DNA from: Spirochaetaceae bacterium
GTDB taxonomy: Bacteria > Spirochaetota > Spirochaetia > DSM-2461
Direction of reading: 5' to 3'
Assembly (NCBI GenBank): GCA_016744925.1
Contig: JADGDJ010000006.1
Coordinates: 3,412 to 52,741, forward strand
DNA length: 49,330 nucleotides
A model generated the notes under the pieces. The model ran no database searches. It saw nothing but the letters and a program-made list of their open reading frames with translations, and was not told where the DNA came from. Of the stretch, positions 8,346 to 16,734 are shown piece by piece. The position numbers were made by a program, and so were the translations under genes. Every line of letters starts with the position of its first letter. Position 1 is the first letter of the stretch.

Positions 8346-8370
8346 ACTAAACAAACAAAACCTGTTTAGT
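8346..8370. promoter_or_regulatory. Operator-like inverted repeat between lacI-type gene and rbsD
   Basis: An 8-bp perfect inverted repeat (ACTAAACA 8346-8353, TGTTTAGT 8363-8370, 9-bp spacer) sits in the 177-bp divergent region. A second, shorter symmetric element (TTAGA / TCTAA with a 4-bp centre) lies just beyond it near 8373-8386. The site is close to the lacI-type start and could serve autoregulation. The spacer is wider than in classical contiguous LacI-family operators, so the regulator assignment is tentative. Confidence 0.4.
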
Positions 8371-8427
8371 TATTAGAGTAATCTAAGGTCAGAATAACCG
8401 CTTCATAATTCAAGATATTAAATGCTC

Positions 8428-8457
8428 TTGACATCATGCCATTCAAACACCAATATT
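8428..8457 (+). promoter_or_regulatory. Likely sigma-70 promoter of rbsD
   Basis: A perfect -35 hexamer TTGACA (8428-8433) is followed after 17-18 bp by a poor -10 (CAATAT or AATATT, 8451-8457), and rbsD starts at 8486 after a GAAGGA ribosome binding site. A strong -35 with a weak -10 would suit an activated or tightly repressed promoter. Confidence 0.5.
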
Positions 8458-8485
8458 TTACTAATCACATTCTGAAGGATAGAAA

Positions 8486-8905
8486 ATGAAAAGAGGAAAT
8501 TTACTAAATTCGAACATTTCGTCGACTATTGCTCAAATGGGACATACTGATGGCCTGACCATATGTGATGCTGGGCTTCCCATAAGCGATACAGTTAAGC
8601 GCATTGATCTGGCTGTCAAAGCGGGACTCCCCACTTTTATTGATGTGCTGGATACGGTTCTGGAAGAGTTGTGCATCGAAAGAATTGTGCTTGCCCATGA
8701 GATAAAGTCTAATAATTCCGGGGGTTTCAAAGAGATCGAGGAACTTTTAAAAAAATATGAAGAGAAATCGGGATATTCAGTTCAAATGGACTTTGTCTCT
8801 CATGAAGATTTTAAAATACAGACCAGAACGACAAAAGCCATAATTAGAACAGGTGAAGTTAAACCCTATGCAAATATAATCCTTTATTCAGGGGTGGTTT
8901 TTTAA
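8486..8905 (+). CDS. rbsD: D-ribose pyranase RbsD
   Basis: 139 residues, the usual size. RbsD interconverts the pyranose and furanose forms of ribose so that RbsK can use it. The catalytic His20 is present in AQMGHTD, followed by the conserved DAGLPI segment (about 28-33) and KAGLPTF. The C-terminal PYANIILYSGVVF is typical of the family, which forms a decameric ring through its C-terminus. It is transcribed alone, divergently from the lacI-rbsK operon, and converges on the GntR gene with a 4-bp overlap of the two stop codons. No terminator is visible between them. Confidence 0.95.
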   Translation: MKRGNLLNSNISSTIAQMGHTDGLTICDAGLPISDTVKRIDLAVKAGLPTFIDVLDTVLEELCIERIVLAHEIKSNNSGGFKEIEELLKKYEEKSGYSVQMDFVSHEDFKIQTRTTKAIIRTGEVKPYANIILYSGVVF

Positions 8906-9720
8906 AATAATTCCTTATAGGCCGACAGAAAGGTTTCTCCTGGAATCTCAGGACTCTGCCCGACGGGAGTCTTTTTCATAATATCTACCATGGAATCGTC
9001 ATAGTGAAGCAATCGGGAGATTAATTCCGAGGCTTTTTTTGAATCTCTCAGTTCTATAGCTTCAATATATTTTCCGATGAAAAATTCTTCGCTCTTTTCT
9101 ACCTCCACATCGTCTGATTCTGTTTCCGAGATAGTCCGCCACTTCCTCAAAGAAAGTAGAACTTCTCCCATAAGACTGACCATTTTATTGTGGGTACATT
9201 GAAAAATGGATAACATGAGTTCATGAAATTTCTCATGTGATTCTTTACTTTTCAATTCGATAGATTTTGAAATTTCACTCTTTTCCGCCTCAATCAGCTG
9301 ATTGAATATCTTTATATAAGAATCGCCCCGGGCTTTTACAATTTCGATTTCCTCTTCTGTAGCAGAAACTGATGCTATGGCGAATACCTGCGGGAGAAAC
9401 ATCTGTTCGAACTGCTCCACATCCCAGGCGCTGGCATTATCTCTTCTCAGAGATGTGAGCAGGGCATCAGTAAAAGCTGCTAATTGGGAATGGCTTACAT
9501 ACATCCCCTTTCCGTGCTTCACCTCAACCAGTCCCTGAGCCATGAGCATACGCACGGCATCGCGGATCACAGCCCGGCTGACTCCGAACTGATTTTCCAG
9601 TTCCGGCTCTGTGGGCAGGACATCTCCTCCATTGAGTTCTCCACTGAGAATGGATTCCTTAATTGTTTTACAGACTCTCTCCGGTAAGGTTTCCCTTTTC
9701 CCAATATTTTTAAAACTCAT
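8902..9720 (-). CDS. GntR/FadR-type transcriptional regulator
   Basis: 272 residues. The N-terminal winged helix-turn-helix (about 12-75) has the GntR hallmark ILSGELNGGDVLPTEPELE and FGVSRAVIRDAVRMLMAQG, then HGKGMYV. The rest is an all-helical FCD (FadR C-terminal) ligand domain; its metal-binding type histidines are only partly recognisable. It is the second gene of an operon with the MFS transporter at 9710-10981 (11-bp overlap), so it likely represses that transporter in response to the transported compound. The effector is unknown. The palindrome at 10992-11016 is the best operator candidate. Confidence 0.9.
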   Translation of the reverse strand: MSFKNIGKRETLPERVCKTIKESILSGELNGGDVLPTEPELENQFGVSRAVIRDAVRMLMAQGLVEVKHGKGMYVSHSQLAAFTDALLTSLRRDNASAWDVEQFEQMFLPQVFAIASVSATEEEIEIVKARGDSYIKIFNQLIEAEKSEISKSIELKSKESHEKFHELMLSIFQCTHNKMVSLMGEVLLSLRKWRTISETESDDVEVEKSEEFFIGKYIEAIELRDSKKASELISRLLHYDDSMVDIMKKTPVGQSPEIPGETFLSAYKELF

Positions 9721-10981
9721 TTAATAAACCTGCTTCTCTCTTTTTTTTAAAATATGGTATGAACAAGTATAACAGCGCTGAGACGGATATGACAACTGAC
9801 GCGACAATCCAGGCTGATTTGATAGAATAAGTCTGTGCCAGAAAACCCATAATAAGCGATCCGAGAATACCACCGGCCTGCATAAAAAGAGATGAAAAGG
9901 AGAGAAGCGTCGATCTTTTTTCAGAAGGGACCTCTCCATTAAAGATCGAACTTTCAGGGGATTCCTGTAAACCGTTAAACAAAAAGAGGAATACATAAAA
10001 ACCGGAAAAAAGTAGGATTCCACTCTGAAAGGCGAGAACAAAATACAGCAGCCCCATCACCAGTCTCGCAGTGAATAAAACAGCAATATAGTTGTTTTTA
10101 AATAATCGACATAGGGGAGTTGCGAGAATATTGCCCACGCTGGCCGCCATAAAATATCCGAAAGTCAAAACGCCGTAAATCCAACTGCCAGTGGCATCAC
10201 TGATAATGCTTTTAACCTGAGGCTGCCACAGCTGTTCAAGACCGGAAATAGAAAATCCCCAGGCAAATCCCGCTAATAATATCATCAGTATTACCGGGTG
10301 TTTCACACCATACTCTATGGATGTACCAATAACCTGAGGGACCTTTTTAAATCCCCCGATAATAGTGTTGTCTCCATCATCGGGCTCTTTTTCTTTTACT
10401 AAAATGCCCGTCGAGAATATCTGAATGAGTAGAGCCATAATGAGAATGATGTAGTTTGAAGCATATGAGCTACTGAGAAAGGAACGCTCGGTCAGTACTC
10501 CCAGTGTCATGGGCAAATAACCACCAAGCAGAGATCCCAATCCCAGTGCCATAGGGATGAATATACCAATTTTTGCCATCTCCTTCTGAAGATTTACTTC
10601 TGGATCGATGCGGTAAAACTCATCTATAAAATGGGCATCCATAGTACCGGATGAAAGCGATCTGGCTGCTCCCTGCAAAATAGATGCGATAATGAGAAAT
10701 TCGAAACGTTGCACAAGAAGTAGTAAAACACTGGCTAAGATTAAAAAAAGAAGCGAGATAATGTAAACCTTCTTACGACCGATAGAATCAGCCAATCCCC
10801 CTGTGGGAAGTTCCAACAAAACGGTTGAAACACCATATGCAGCGAAAACAACGCCTATCTGCATCAAACTTAACCCTTTTTCAAGCAGAAATAGTGCCAT
10901 TACAGGAATTATGACACCGATGGCAAACCAGTGAAAACTCAAATTAAAAGTTGCCAGCAGAGATAGTTGCTTCTTTTCCAT
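9710..10981 (-). CDS. Major facilitator superfamily transporter
   Basis: 423 residues with about 12 predicted transmembrane segments. The loop between segments 2 and 3 has GGLADSIGRKKVY (about 61-73), the conserved MFS motif A, and the sequence ends in a basic tail. It belongs to the general MFS_1 type, similar in style to drug or metabolite exporters. The start ATG (10981) has an AGGAG ribosome binding site. It is the first gene of a two-gene operon with the FadR-type regulator. Substrate and direction of transport cannot be read from the sequence. Confidence 0.88.
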   Translation of the reverse strand: MEKKQLSLLATFNLSFHWFAIGVIIPVMALFLLEKGLSLMQIGVVFAAYGVSTVLLELPTGGLADSIGRKKVYIISLLFLILASVLLLLVQRFEFLIIASILQGAARSLSSGTMDAHFIDEFYRIDPEVNLQKEMAKIGIFIPMALGLGSLLGGYLPMTLGVLTERSFLSSSYASNYIILIMALLIQIFSTGILVKEKEPDDGDNTIIGGFKKVPQVIGTSIEYGVKHPVILMILLAGFAWGFSISGLEQLWQPQVKSIISDATGSWIYGVLTFGYFMAASVGNILATPLCRLFKNNYIAVLFTARLVMGLLYFVLAFQSGILLFSGFYVFLFLFNGLQESPESSIFNGEVPSEKRSTLLSFSSLFMQAGGILGSLIMGFLAQTYSIKSAWIVASVVISVSALLYLFIPYFKKKREAGLLNEF

Positions 10982-10991
10982 AAAATCTCCT

Positions 10992-11016
10992 CATCATGTC
11001 ATCATATGACTAGATG
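10992..11016. promoter_or_regulatory. 25-bp palindromic operator candidate before the MFS-GntR operon
   Basis: The segment is a near-perfect palindrome: CATC-2 nt-GTCAT-3 nt-ATGAC-2 nt-GATG, centred at 11004. It lies between the predicted -10 element (11022-11027) and the start codon at 10981, so a bound repressor would block transcription. The regulator encoded in the same operon is the likely ligand. Confidence 0.6.
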
Positions 11017-11021
11017 AATAT

Positions 11022-11050
11022 AAAATAACACTTCACCTGCTGAGAGTCAA
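11022..11050 (-). promoter_or_regulatory. Sigma-70 promoter of the MFS-GntR operon
   Basis: On the minus strand, TTGACT (11050-11045), a 17-bp spacer and TATTTT (11027-11022) form a good -35/-10 pair. Transcription would begin near 11014, inside the palindrome at 10992-11016. Confidence 0.6.
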
Positions 11051-11061
11051 GAAATATTAGA

Positions 11062-13029
11062 TCAGATATCTTTATCGCTCAAGAATTCGGAATACTTAAA
11101 GTCCGTTTTCATAATGTGAGTGACAACCCATTCCTGAAGAAAATCTAAAACCTCATTAGTGAGGACCGCACTACCGGCTTGAAGTCCCGAGTGAAGATCT
11201 TTTGCCTTAGCAACAAAAGTCTGATGCTGTTGGATATGAGCCTCTTTATCAGGATAGTTATACTTCTCAAAAACATCCTCTTCCGCTGAAAAATGATACG
11301 CCGTGTATTCAACCAGCTCCTCGAGAATAGGTAATAGCACTGAACTACCCTCTCCATTTTCCATAGACTGATAGAGTCTATTGATAAGAAGAATCAACTT
11401 TTTATGATGATTATCAAATAGCTCGACCTGAACGCTTATCGATTCGTCCCAGGTCAGGCTGTCGTTATAGCCCAGTGTAGTAAGAATCTGTACAATTTTT
11501 CCGGATAAATTCTGAACAGATCTATAATTATCTTCCAGATCTTTTCTAATACCAGTTTGTATGTTGGTAATTATTGTTGATGCCAGTTTGTGAATTTCAT
11601 TGTGATATTTTATCAAACTATTCAGTTTTACCGAGTCCGTTATAACATTTCGGGCAGAATCTTTGATCCAGGCACCCAGTTCACAGGCATTGGAATCGAT
11701 AATTTGGGCCTCTTCCGGTTTCAATGTCCCGTCGATGACAGCACGGGTTGTGGCAGCCCAATTGACGTGGGACAGAATCATTCCTGTCATATTTGCACGA
11801 TTTCCGGTCTTCTCTATCCCTTTTTGATTGGAGAGAATTTTATCGACCATATCTCTAAAGGCACTGTTGGACTTCACAAAAGAGTTCGAAATTTTTGTTG
11901 AAATGAGATTTATATCTTTAGAGTTTCTGCTGAGTTCTTCCATGCTGATATTGAGATTTTCTGCGACGTCCTTGGAATTTAAAAGTATATTTTCAATTTC
12001 GGTCGCTCCCAACTCCATCTCTTTCATACTGAGAGATGTCACGGAAGAGATATCCTTAAGTGATACTGTGGAAGACACAACATCTTGAGTATTTCTGAAT
12101 ATAATATCGGTTTTTTCATTAATTTGAATAAATGTGTCGGAAACCTTTTTAACCCCATCGGCAATGCTTGTAAATGCCTTTTCACTTTCCCTGCTAAGAT
12201 TGCTGGCTGATTCAATATTCTCTACAAGATCATTTAAAGTCACTGAAATATTTCGCGCGTTTTCCGCTGTAGATTCAGCCAGCTTTCTGATCTCCTCTGC
12301 CACTACGGCAAAACCTTTCCCCGAATCTCCAGCATGAGCTGCCTCAATGGCGGCATTCATAGAAAGCAGATTGGTCTGAGAGGCGATCTGGTCGATTACT
12401 GTGATAAGAGATAGGGCATTGTTGACCTGGTTCTGAACAGTCAGCATAACCTCAGCCGATTCCTGAACTTTATCGCTACCCTTATCTGTTGTGGTTACCA
12501 GCTGTTCCGTATCGGATCTTCGCTGGGATATCATCTCGGAAACATCTTTCAGAGAACTATTGATCTCCTCTACAGAGGTGGAAGTATGATTGATGGCATC
12601 ATTCTGAATATTGACTTTATCATTGAGACTTCTTATGGAAGCGTTGATTTCTTCAACTGCCGCAGATCCTTCGCTGACATTCTGATAAAGTAAATTGGAT
12701 ACATTTTTGTTTTTCTCCGCTTCCATGCTTATGTCGGAGCTGTAAATAAGAGCTTTTTGAATATTTCGGGAGAGTCGGGTAGAACCTCTCTCACTCTCAT
12801 GAGCACTAACTTGTGCTTCTTCATAGGATTTTTCACGGAAGAGATTCCTCTCTTTATATGTTTTAAGGAATCTTTCAACTTTCCTGGGATAGGTCCGTTC
12901 AGCTGCTGTTCTATTCGAAATATCACTCAAAACGCTTTTGAGTAGAGACTTTTCTTTGAAAAGAAGAATAAGCGATGTTATAAAGCCCACCAACAGTATT
13001 GTTATAAAAATGATCACGATTAAATTCAT
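11062..13029 (-). CDS. Methyl-accepting chemotaxis protein with CZB zinc domain and C-terminal hemerythrin domain
   Basis: 655 residues from the ATG at 13029, chosen because it has GGAGA six bases upstream; the longer frame opens with an unlikely TTG at 13080. One N-terminal transmembrane segment (1-24) anchors the protein with no periplasmic domain. A coiled-coil signalling domain follows, with the conserved hairpin [18 protein letters not shown] (about 218-235). Next is a CZB domain with His421, Cys449, His476 and His480 as the zinc ligand set. The end (about 525-650) is a bacteriohemerythrin with His541/542, His579, Glu583, His598, His602, His638 and Asp643, the full di-iron set. It probably senses oxygen and zinc or hypochlorous-acid-type oxidants internally and signals to CheA. 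It is transcribed alone. Confidence 0.94.
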   Translation of the reverse strand: MNLIVIIFITILLVGFITSLILLFKEKSLLKSVLSDISNRTAAERTYPRKVERFLKTYKERNLFREKSYEEAQVSAHESERGSTRLSRNIQKALIYSSDISMEAEKNKNVSNLLYQNVSEGSAAVEEINASIRSLNDKVNIQNDAINHTSTSVEEINSSLKDVSEMISQRRSDTEQLVTTTDKGSDKVQESAEVMLTVQNQVNNALSLITVIDQIASQTNLLSMNAAIEAAHAGDSGKGFAVVAEEIRKLAESTAENARNISVTLNDLVENIESASNLSRESEKAFTSIADGVKKVSDTFIQINEKTDIIFRNTQDVVSSTVSLKDISSVTSLSMKEMELGATEIENILLNSKDVAENLNISMEELSRNSKDINLISTKISNSFVKSNSAFRDMVDKILSNQKGIEKTGNRANMTGMILSHVNWAATTRAVIDGTLKPEEAQIIDSNACELGAWIKDSARNVITDSVKLNSLIKYHNEIHKLASTIITNIQTGIRKDLEDNYRSVQNLSGKIVQILTTLGYNDSLTWDESISVQVELFDNHHKKLILLINRLYQSMENGEGSSVLLPILEELVEYTAYHFSAEEDVFEKYNYPDKEAHIQQHQTFVAKAKDLHSGLQAGSAVLTNEVLDFLQEWVVTHIMKTDFKYSEFLSDKDI

Positions 13030-13143
13030 ATGTTCTCCATTGTTTAAATTGATAGTATCTAGGATAGAATCAAAAGACAAGTATTTTTAATGAGAAGAGT
13101 TACTGTTGTAAAGCCACCTGGGAAAAACTGATTAAACTCCTTG

Positions 13144-13169
13144 TATTATGAGAAATAATATTCATAATA
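13144..13169. promoter_or_regulatory. Inverted repeat upstream of the Gfo/Idh/MocA gene
   Basis: An 8-bp perfect inverted repeat (TATTATGA 13144-13151, TCATAATA 13162-13169, 10-bp spacer) lies 21 bp before the oxidoreductase start, in the promoter region shared with the divergent chemoreceptor. It is a candidate operator; no regulator gene is adjacent. Confidence 0.35.
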
Positions 13170-13190
13170 AAGCAAAGGACGAGGGACAAA

Positions 13191-14189
13191 ATGAATAGAA
13201 TTAAAATTGCGATAATCGGTTGCGGGATAATCACTGAAGAAGCACATCTACCGGCATTGAAGAGACTATCTGACCGTCTCGAGGTGAAAGCTGTCTGCAA
13301 TAGAACCAGAGCAAAAGCAGAAAAAATTGGCAAGATGCTGGATCTTAGACCGGAAGCGATATGGACAGAATGGAAAGAGATGATCAAAGAACTTAAGGAT
13401 CTCGATGCTGTGCTGATCGCCCTTCCCATCACTATGAATCATCCTGTGAGCAAAGCCTGCTGCGAGGCTGGCCTATCGGTAATATGCGAAAAGCCTGCAG
13501 GAATGAGCAATAAAGAAGCTGAAGATACTGTCAATTTCTCATCGCGATATGATGTGACATTTATGACGGCTGAAAATTATCATTTTGAACCGCGATTCAA
13601 CAAAGCGGCGGAACTGATAAACAGCGGTCGTATAGGAAAACTGCACAGCATCAGCTGGAATCTTCTCAACTTTATGGATAAAGACAATAAGTTTAACAAA
13701 ACTCAATGGCGTGCTCACAATGAATATCCCGGAGGATATGTTCTCGACGGGGGTGTCCATTTTGTTCATGTATTACAGATGATTGCCGGACCGGTTACAG
13801 CAGTCTATGCTCGAACGGCATCTATAGAAAAAGATCTTGGAACCATGGATCTCGCTTTTTCCCTAGTGGAGCATAAAGATGATGTGGTCAGCTCTCTCAA
13901 CATGGGTTGGAGGTCGGCCAATGATGATAATTTTTTAAAATTGTACGGAGAAAAAGCCAGTCTTATAGTAAAAGAGGACAATATCGTTGAAATCGATCCT
14001 CAAGGTAAAGAGAAAATCCATGAATTTGAAAAAGAGAGCAGTTTTTATCTTCAATGGTGTGATTTCCTCAGCGTATTGGAGAAGGAAAAAACACCTTCCC
14101 TACCATCTCAGATGCCTGCAGATGACGTGAAGGTAATAATGGCGATGGTTGAATCGGGAAAGACAGGAGAGAGGATTCTTATTTTATAA
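13191..14189 (+). CDS. Gfo/Idh/MocA-family NAD(P)-dependent oxidoreductase
   Basis: 332 residues. The N-terminal Rossmann fold has IAIIGCGIITEEAHLPAL (about 6-23) with the GxGxxx nucleotide-binding pattern, and the family motif CEKPAG (about 98-103) with the conserved lysine. The C-terminal alpha/beta domain carries DGGVHFVHVLQM near residue 185, which includes the conserved histidine. Such enzymes oxidise or reduce sugars, inositols and related compounds. A good ribosome binding site (GAGGG) precedes the ATG. The stop codon overlaps the start of the MFS gene by one base, so the pair probably takes up and converts one compound. The substrate is not identifiable. Confidence 0.9.
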   Translation: MNRIKIAIIGCGIITEEAHLPALKRLSDRLEVKAVCNRTRAKAEKIGKMLDLRPEAIWTEWKEMIKELKDLDAVLIALPITMNHPVSKACCEAGLSVICEKPAGMSNKEAEDTVNFSSRYDVTFMTAENYHFEPRFNKAAELINSGRIGKLHSISWNLLNFMDKDNKFNKTQWRAHNEYPGGYVLDGGVHFVHVLQMIAGPVTAVYARTASIEKDLGTMDLAFSLVEHKDDVVSSLNMGWRSANDDNFLKLYGEKASLIVKEDNIVEIDPQGKEKIHEFEKESSFYLQWCDFLSVLEKEKTPSLPSQMPADDVKVIMAMVESGKTGERILIL

Positions 14190-15343
14190 TGATTAACTCA
14201 AAGGGTCATCTGCTGTCCTTCAGCGCAACATATTTTTTCATCTATGCCGCAGTGGCCTCTCTCTTCCCCTTTTTTCCACTTTTACTGCAAAATAAAGGTT
14301 TTAATCCATCGCAGGTGGGTTTCCTCATGGGCAGCTACGATCTGGTCAGTATTGCCGGCCTTCTCACCATAGGATTTCTATACGACCGGAATAAATCCCC
14401 CCGAAGAACGATCATCTCGGTAGGTCTTATCAGCACAACGCTTCTATTTCTTCTGGCAAGCTCATATAGTTCATTATGGCTGATAATATTCACTCTTATA
14501 CTCGGATTCTTTGTCAAGTCGCCAACATCTCTACTAGATGCGATGTACGGTCAGACAATGAAGAATCCTCAGGAAACATACGGTAAAATCCGACTGAGCG
14601 GAAGTTTGGGATTCTTTGCATCAGCCTTGCTTATTAAGATGACACACTGGGTTCAGGGCAGCAGACCATTCTCTGTTTTTTCTGGATATTCAATCAGTAT
14701 GATCATCACTCTCATCTTACTGCTGCTTCTCCCTTCTGAAAAACTGGATAAAACTGAAAAGCCCGCGACAGAGATCAGTTTTCTTCAATCTATCAGATCA
14801 TTCCCGGCTATTTTCTGGATAGGCCTGGTAATAGCCTTTCTAAGCTCCCTTTCCCTTTCGGGCCATTACACATTTTTTTCCCTATTGTTAAAAAACAAAT
14901 TCCATTTGGAAGATGTGAGCGGTTTCTGGGCGATCGGTCCCATATTGGAAATACCCCTGTTTTTCTTTTCCGGTTATCTGATCAGAAAGTTCAAGTTGAG
15001 AACCTTGTGGATTGTCTGTCTATTAGCGGGAATCTCGAGAATGCAGGTCTATTCTCTCGCCGGAACTCTACTCCCTCTATATCTTGTTCAATTGTTGCAC
15101 AGCTTATCATTTGGTCTAAACCATCTGTGCATGATCAACCTTATCGGCAGAAAAACTCATCCTGCATCGAGAGGTCTGGCCATGTCGATCTACACGGCTA
15201 TCGGAATGGGATTGTCCATGTTTACCGGCGGTATCATAGGAGGTTTTATACTCCGAACGGGTGAGTTTACCCAACTTTTTCAGATCTTTTCAATATTCCC
15301 GCTAGTGGCTATCGCCGTTACTTTGATTTTTCTCAAAGAGTGA
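14189..15343 (+). CDS. Major facilitator superfamily permease
   Basis: 384 residues with about 12 hydrophobic segments. The N-terminus AAVASLFPFFPLLLQNKG and the GFLYDRNKSPRR loop resemble the MFS_1_like group that includes LacY-type and nucleoside proton symporters. It is translationally coupled to the oxidoreductase upstream (overlapping TAATG). It probably imports the substrate of that enzyme. It converges on the DUF4180 gene with only 2 bp between them and no visible terminator. Confidence 0.87.
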   Translation: MINSKGHLLSFSATYFFIYAAVASLFPFFPLLLQNKGFNPSQVGFLMGSYDLVSIAGLLTIGFLYDRNKSPRRTIISVGLISTTLLFLLASSYSSLWLIIFTLILGFFVKSPTSLLDAMYGQTMKNPQETYGKIRLSGSLGFFASALLIKMTHWVQGSRPFSVFSGYSISMIITLILLLLLPSEKLDKTEKPATEISFLQSIRSFPAIFWIGLVIAFLSSLSLSGHYTFFSLLLKNKFHLEDVSGFWAIGPILEIPLFFFSGYLIRKFKLRTLWIVCLLAGISRMQVYSLAGTLLPLYLVQLLHSLSFGLNHLCMINLIGRKTHPASRGLAMSIYTAIGMGLSMFTGGIIGGFILRTGEFTQLFQIFSIFPLVAIAVTLIFLKE

Positions 15344-15345
15344 TG

Positions 15346-15678
15346 TCAGCGGTTCAACCATTCCCGGGCAGACCCTATCTCTTTAAAATAGGCGATATCA
15401 CCCGATTGATTTGCCTCTGAAACCATCTCTCTGAATCGGGGATGCTCCAGGTGTGAACCGTCCAGAATGATAGCCGCTCTCATGGCGTAGTTGGAGAGCT
15501 TTTGAAGGTACTCACCGGCAATTCCACTCTTGAGATTAAAAAAGAGCTCGGGAAGATGGGCTGAATGGATGAGAACTCCCGAAGCTCTATTGTATGCTGC
15601 ATTGCCTATGAGATCGAGAAAATCTCCTGTATCTTTCATCAATTGGCTTGATTCGAAATAATTTGTTGTACTGTTCAT
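15346..15678 (-). CDS. DUF4180 domain protein
   Basis: 110 residues. The sequence fits DUF4180: an N-terminal helix DFLDLIGNAAYNRASGVLI, the FFNLKSGIAGEYLQKLSNY core (about 46-64), then AAIILDGSHL, and the ending GSAREWLNR. No biochemical function is established for the family as far as I know; it often appears beside regulators and transporters. It follows the ABC-2 exporter by 42 bp and has its own GAGG ribosome binding site, so it may be the last gene of that operon. Cytoplasmic; no signal peptide or membrane segment. Confidence 0.8.
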   Translation of the reverse strand: MNSTTNYFESSQLMKDTGDFLDLIGNAAYNRASGVLIHSAHLPELFFNLKSGIAGEYLQKLSNYAMRAAIILDGSHLEHPRFREMVSEANQSGDIAYFKEIGSAREWLNR

Positions 15679-15720
15679 TTTACCTCATCCTTTATGTGTC
15701 ATTCTCTAAAATAAGGTATA

Positions 15721-16716
15721 TCATTCCCAGCGGAAAAACACAGAGGAAATCAGTAAAAAGAGCACTGTCATTCCACCGAGTACTAAAAACTGAGGCAGTA
15801 CATCGGTAAATCCGGCTCCATCAATCATAACAGCTCTGGCCCCTTCAATAAAATGTGTCAGCGGGAATATCTTAGAGGCATTCTGCATTATCCCCGGTGT
15901 CCCTTCGAGAGAGAAAAAGACTCCCGAGAATATCATCATGGGAAATGTTATAAGGTTCATCAGACCGCTGGCCAGTTCTTCGCTTTTCAGTCGAGCTGCA
16001 AAAATAAGTCCCAGAGAAATCATAGATAAAATTGCCATAATTGTGAGAAGTATGAGAAGCAGATAGGAGCCGTTAACAACAAAATGAAGAAAGAGGTTAG
16101 TTCCGGCAAAAACAAGAATTGACGTTAAAAGAACTATCACAAACCGGCTGACCATTTGAGCTGTAATAAAGGTAAAGGGAGATACAGGCGTTGCTTTCAT
16201 TCTTTTCAGAACCCCATTTTTCCTATACCGAACGATGACAAAGCCCACTCCGAACATACAACTGAAGAGCATATTCATTCCGATAATACCCGGAACCAGC
16301 CAGTCCACATAACGGATGGCTTCGCCGCTTATCTCTTGTTCATTGAAATTTTGAAGATCGCTCCTACCAAGAGATCTCAAGACTTCTGTTGAGGAGGATT
16401 CGCTATTGAGATAATAGGATTGTTTCTTAAAATCGATAATCATATCAATCTGGTGCCGTCTGAGCTTCTCCAGTACCAAAGCGGGATTTTCATCGTATTC
16501 AATAAGCTCTATCGCCTTTAAATCGAGAAATGAGTCTTCTAACTGAGTGTTATTCCCCACAATCCCGACCTTAAACATGGTTTCATCATTGCCGCTGAAA
16601 GCAAAAGAGAATCCCACAACCAACACAACTGGGAAAAGGAGATTCCAGAAAAAGGTTCCCTTGTCGCGAACAAATTCCATAGTCCTTGCATATACTAAAG
16701 CAGTAAATTTTTTCAT
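15721..16716 (-). CDS. ABC-2 type exporter permease
   Basis: 331 residues. One N-terminal transmembrane segment (about 23-42) is followed by a large external loop (about 43-140) and five more hydrophobic segments (about 143-325), the usual ABC2_membrane_3 layout. A conserved FSCMFGVGFVIVRYRKNGVLKRMKATP-like loop (about 150-175) matches the cytoplasmic connection with the ATPase in this family. It lies 18 bp downstream of the cognate ATPase gene. It would export a drug, lipid or peptide; the substrate is unknown. Confidence 0.9.
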   Translation of the reverse strand: MKKFTALVYARTMEFVRDKGTFFWNLLFPVVLVVGFSFAFSGNDETMFKVGIVGNNTQLEDSFLDLKAIELIEYDENPALVLEKLRRHQIDMIIDFKKQSYYLNSESSSTEVLRSLGRSDLQNFNEQEISGEAIRYVDWLVPGIIGMNMLFSCMFGVGFVIVRYRKNGVLKRMKATPVSPFTFITAQMVSRFVIVLLTSILVFAGTNLFLHFVVNGSYLLLILLTIMAILSMISLGLIFAARLKSEELASGLMNLITFPMMIFSGVFFSLEGTPGIMQNASKIFPLTHFIEGARAVMIDGAGFTDVLPQFLVLGGMTVLFLLISSVFFRWE

Positions 16717-16734
16717 AAAGTGGTTTTCCTTCTA

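Noticed and set aside
13030-13080. Extended N-terminus of the CZB-hemerythrin chemoreceptor from a TTG
   Set aside because: The ATG at 13029 has a good ribosome binding site and directly opens the transmembrane helix; the TTG has none.
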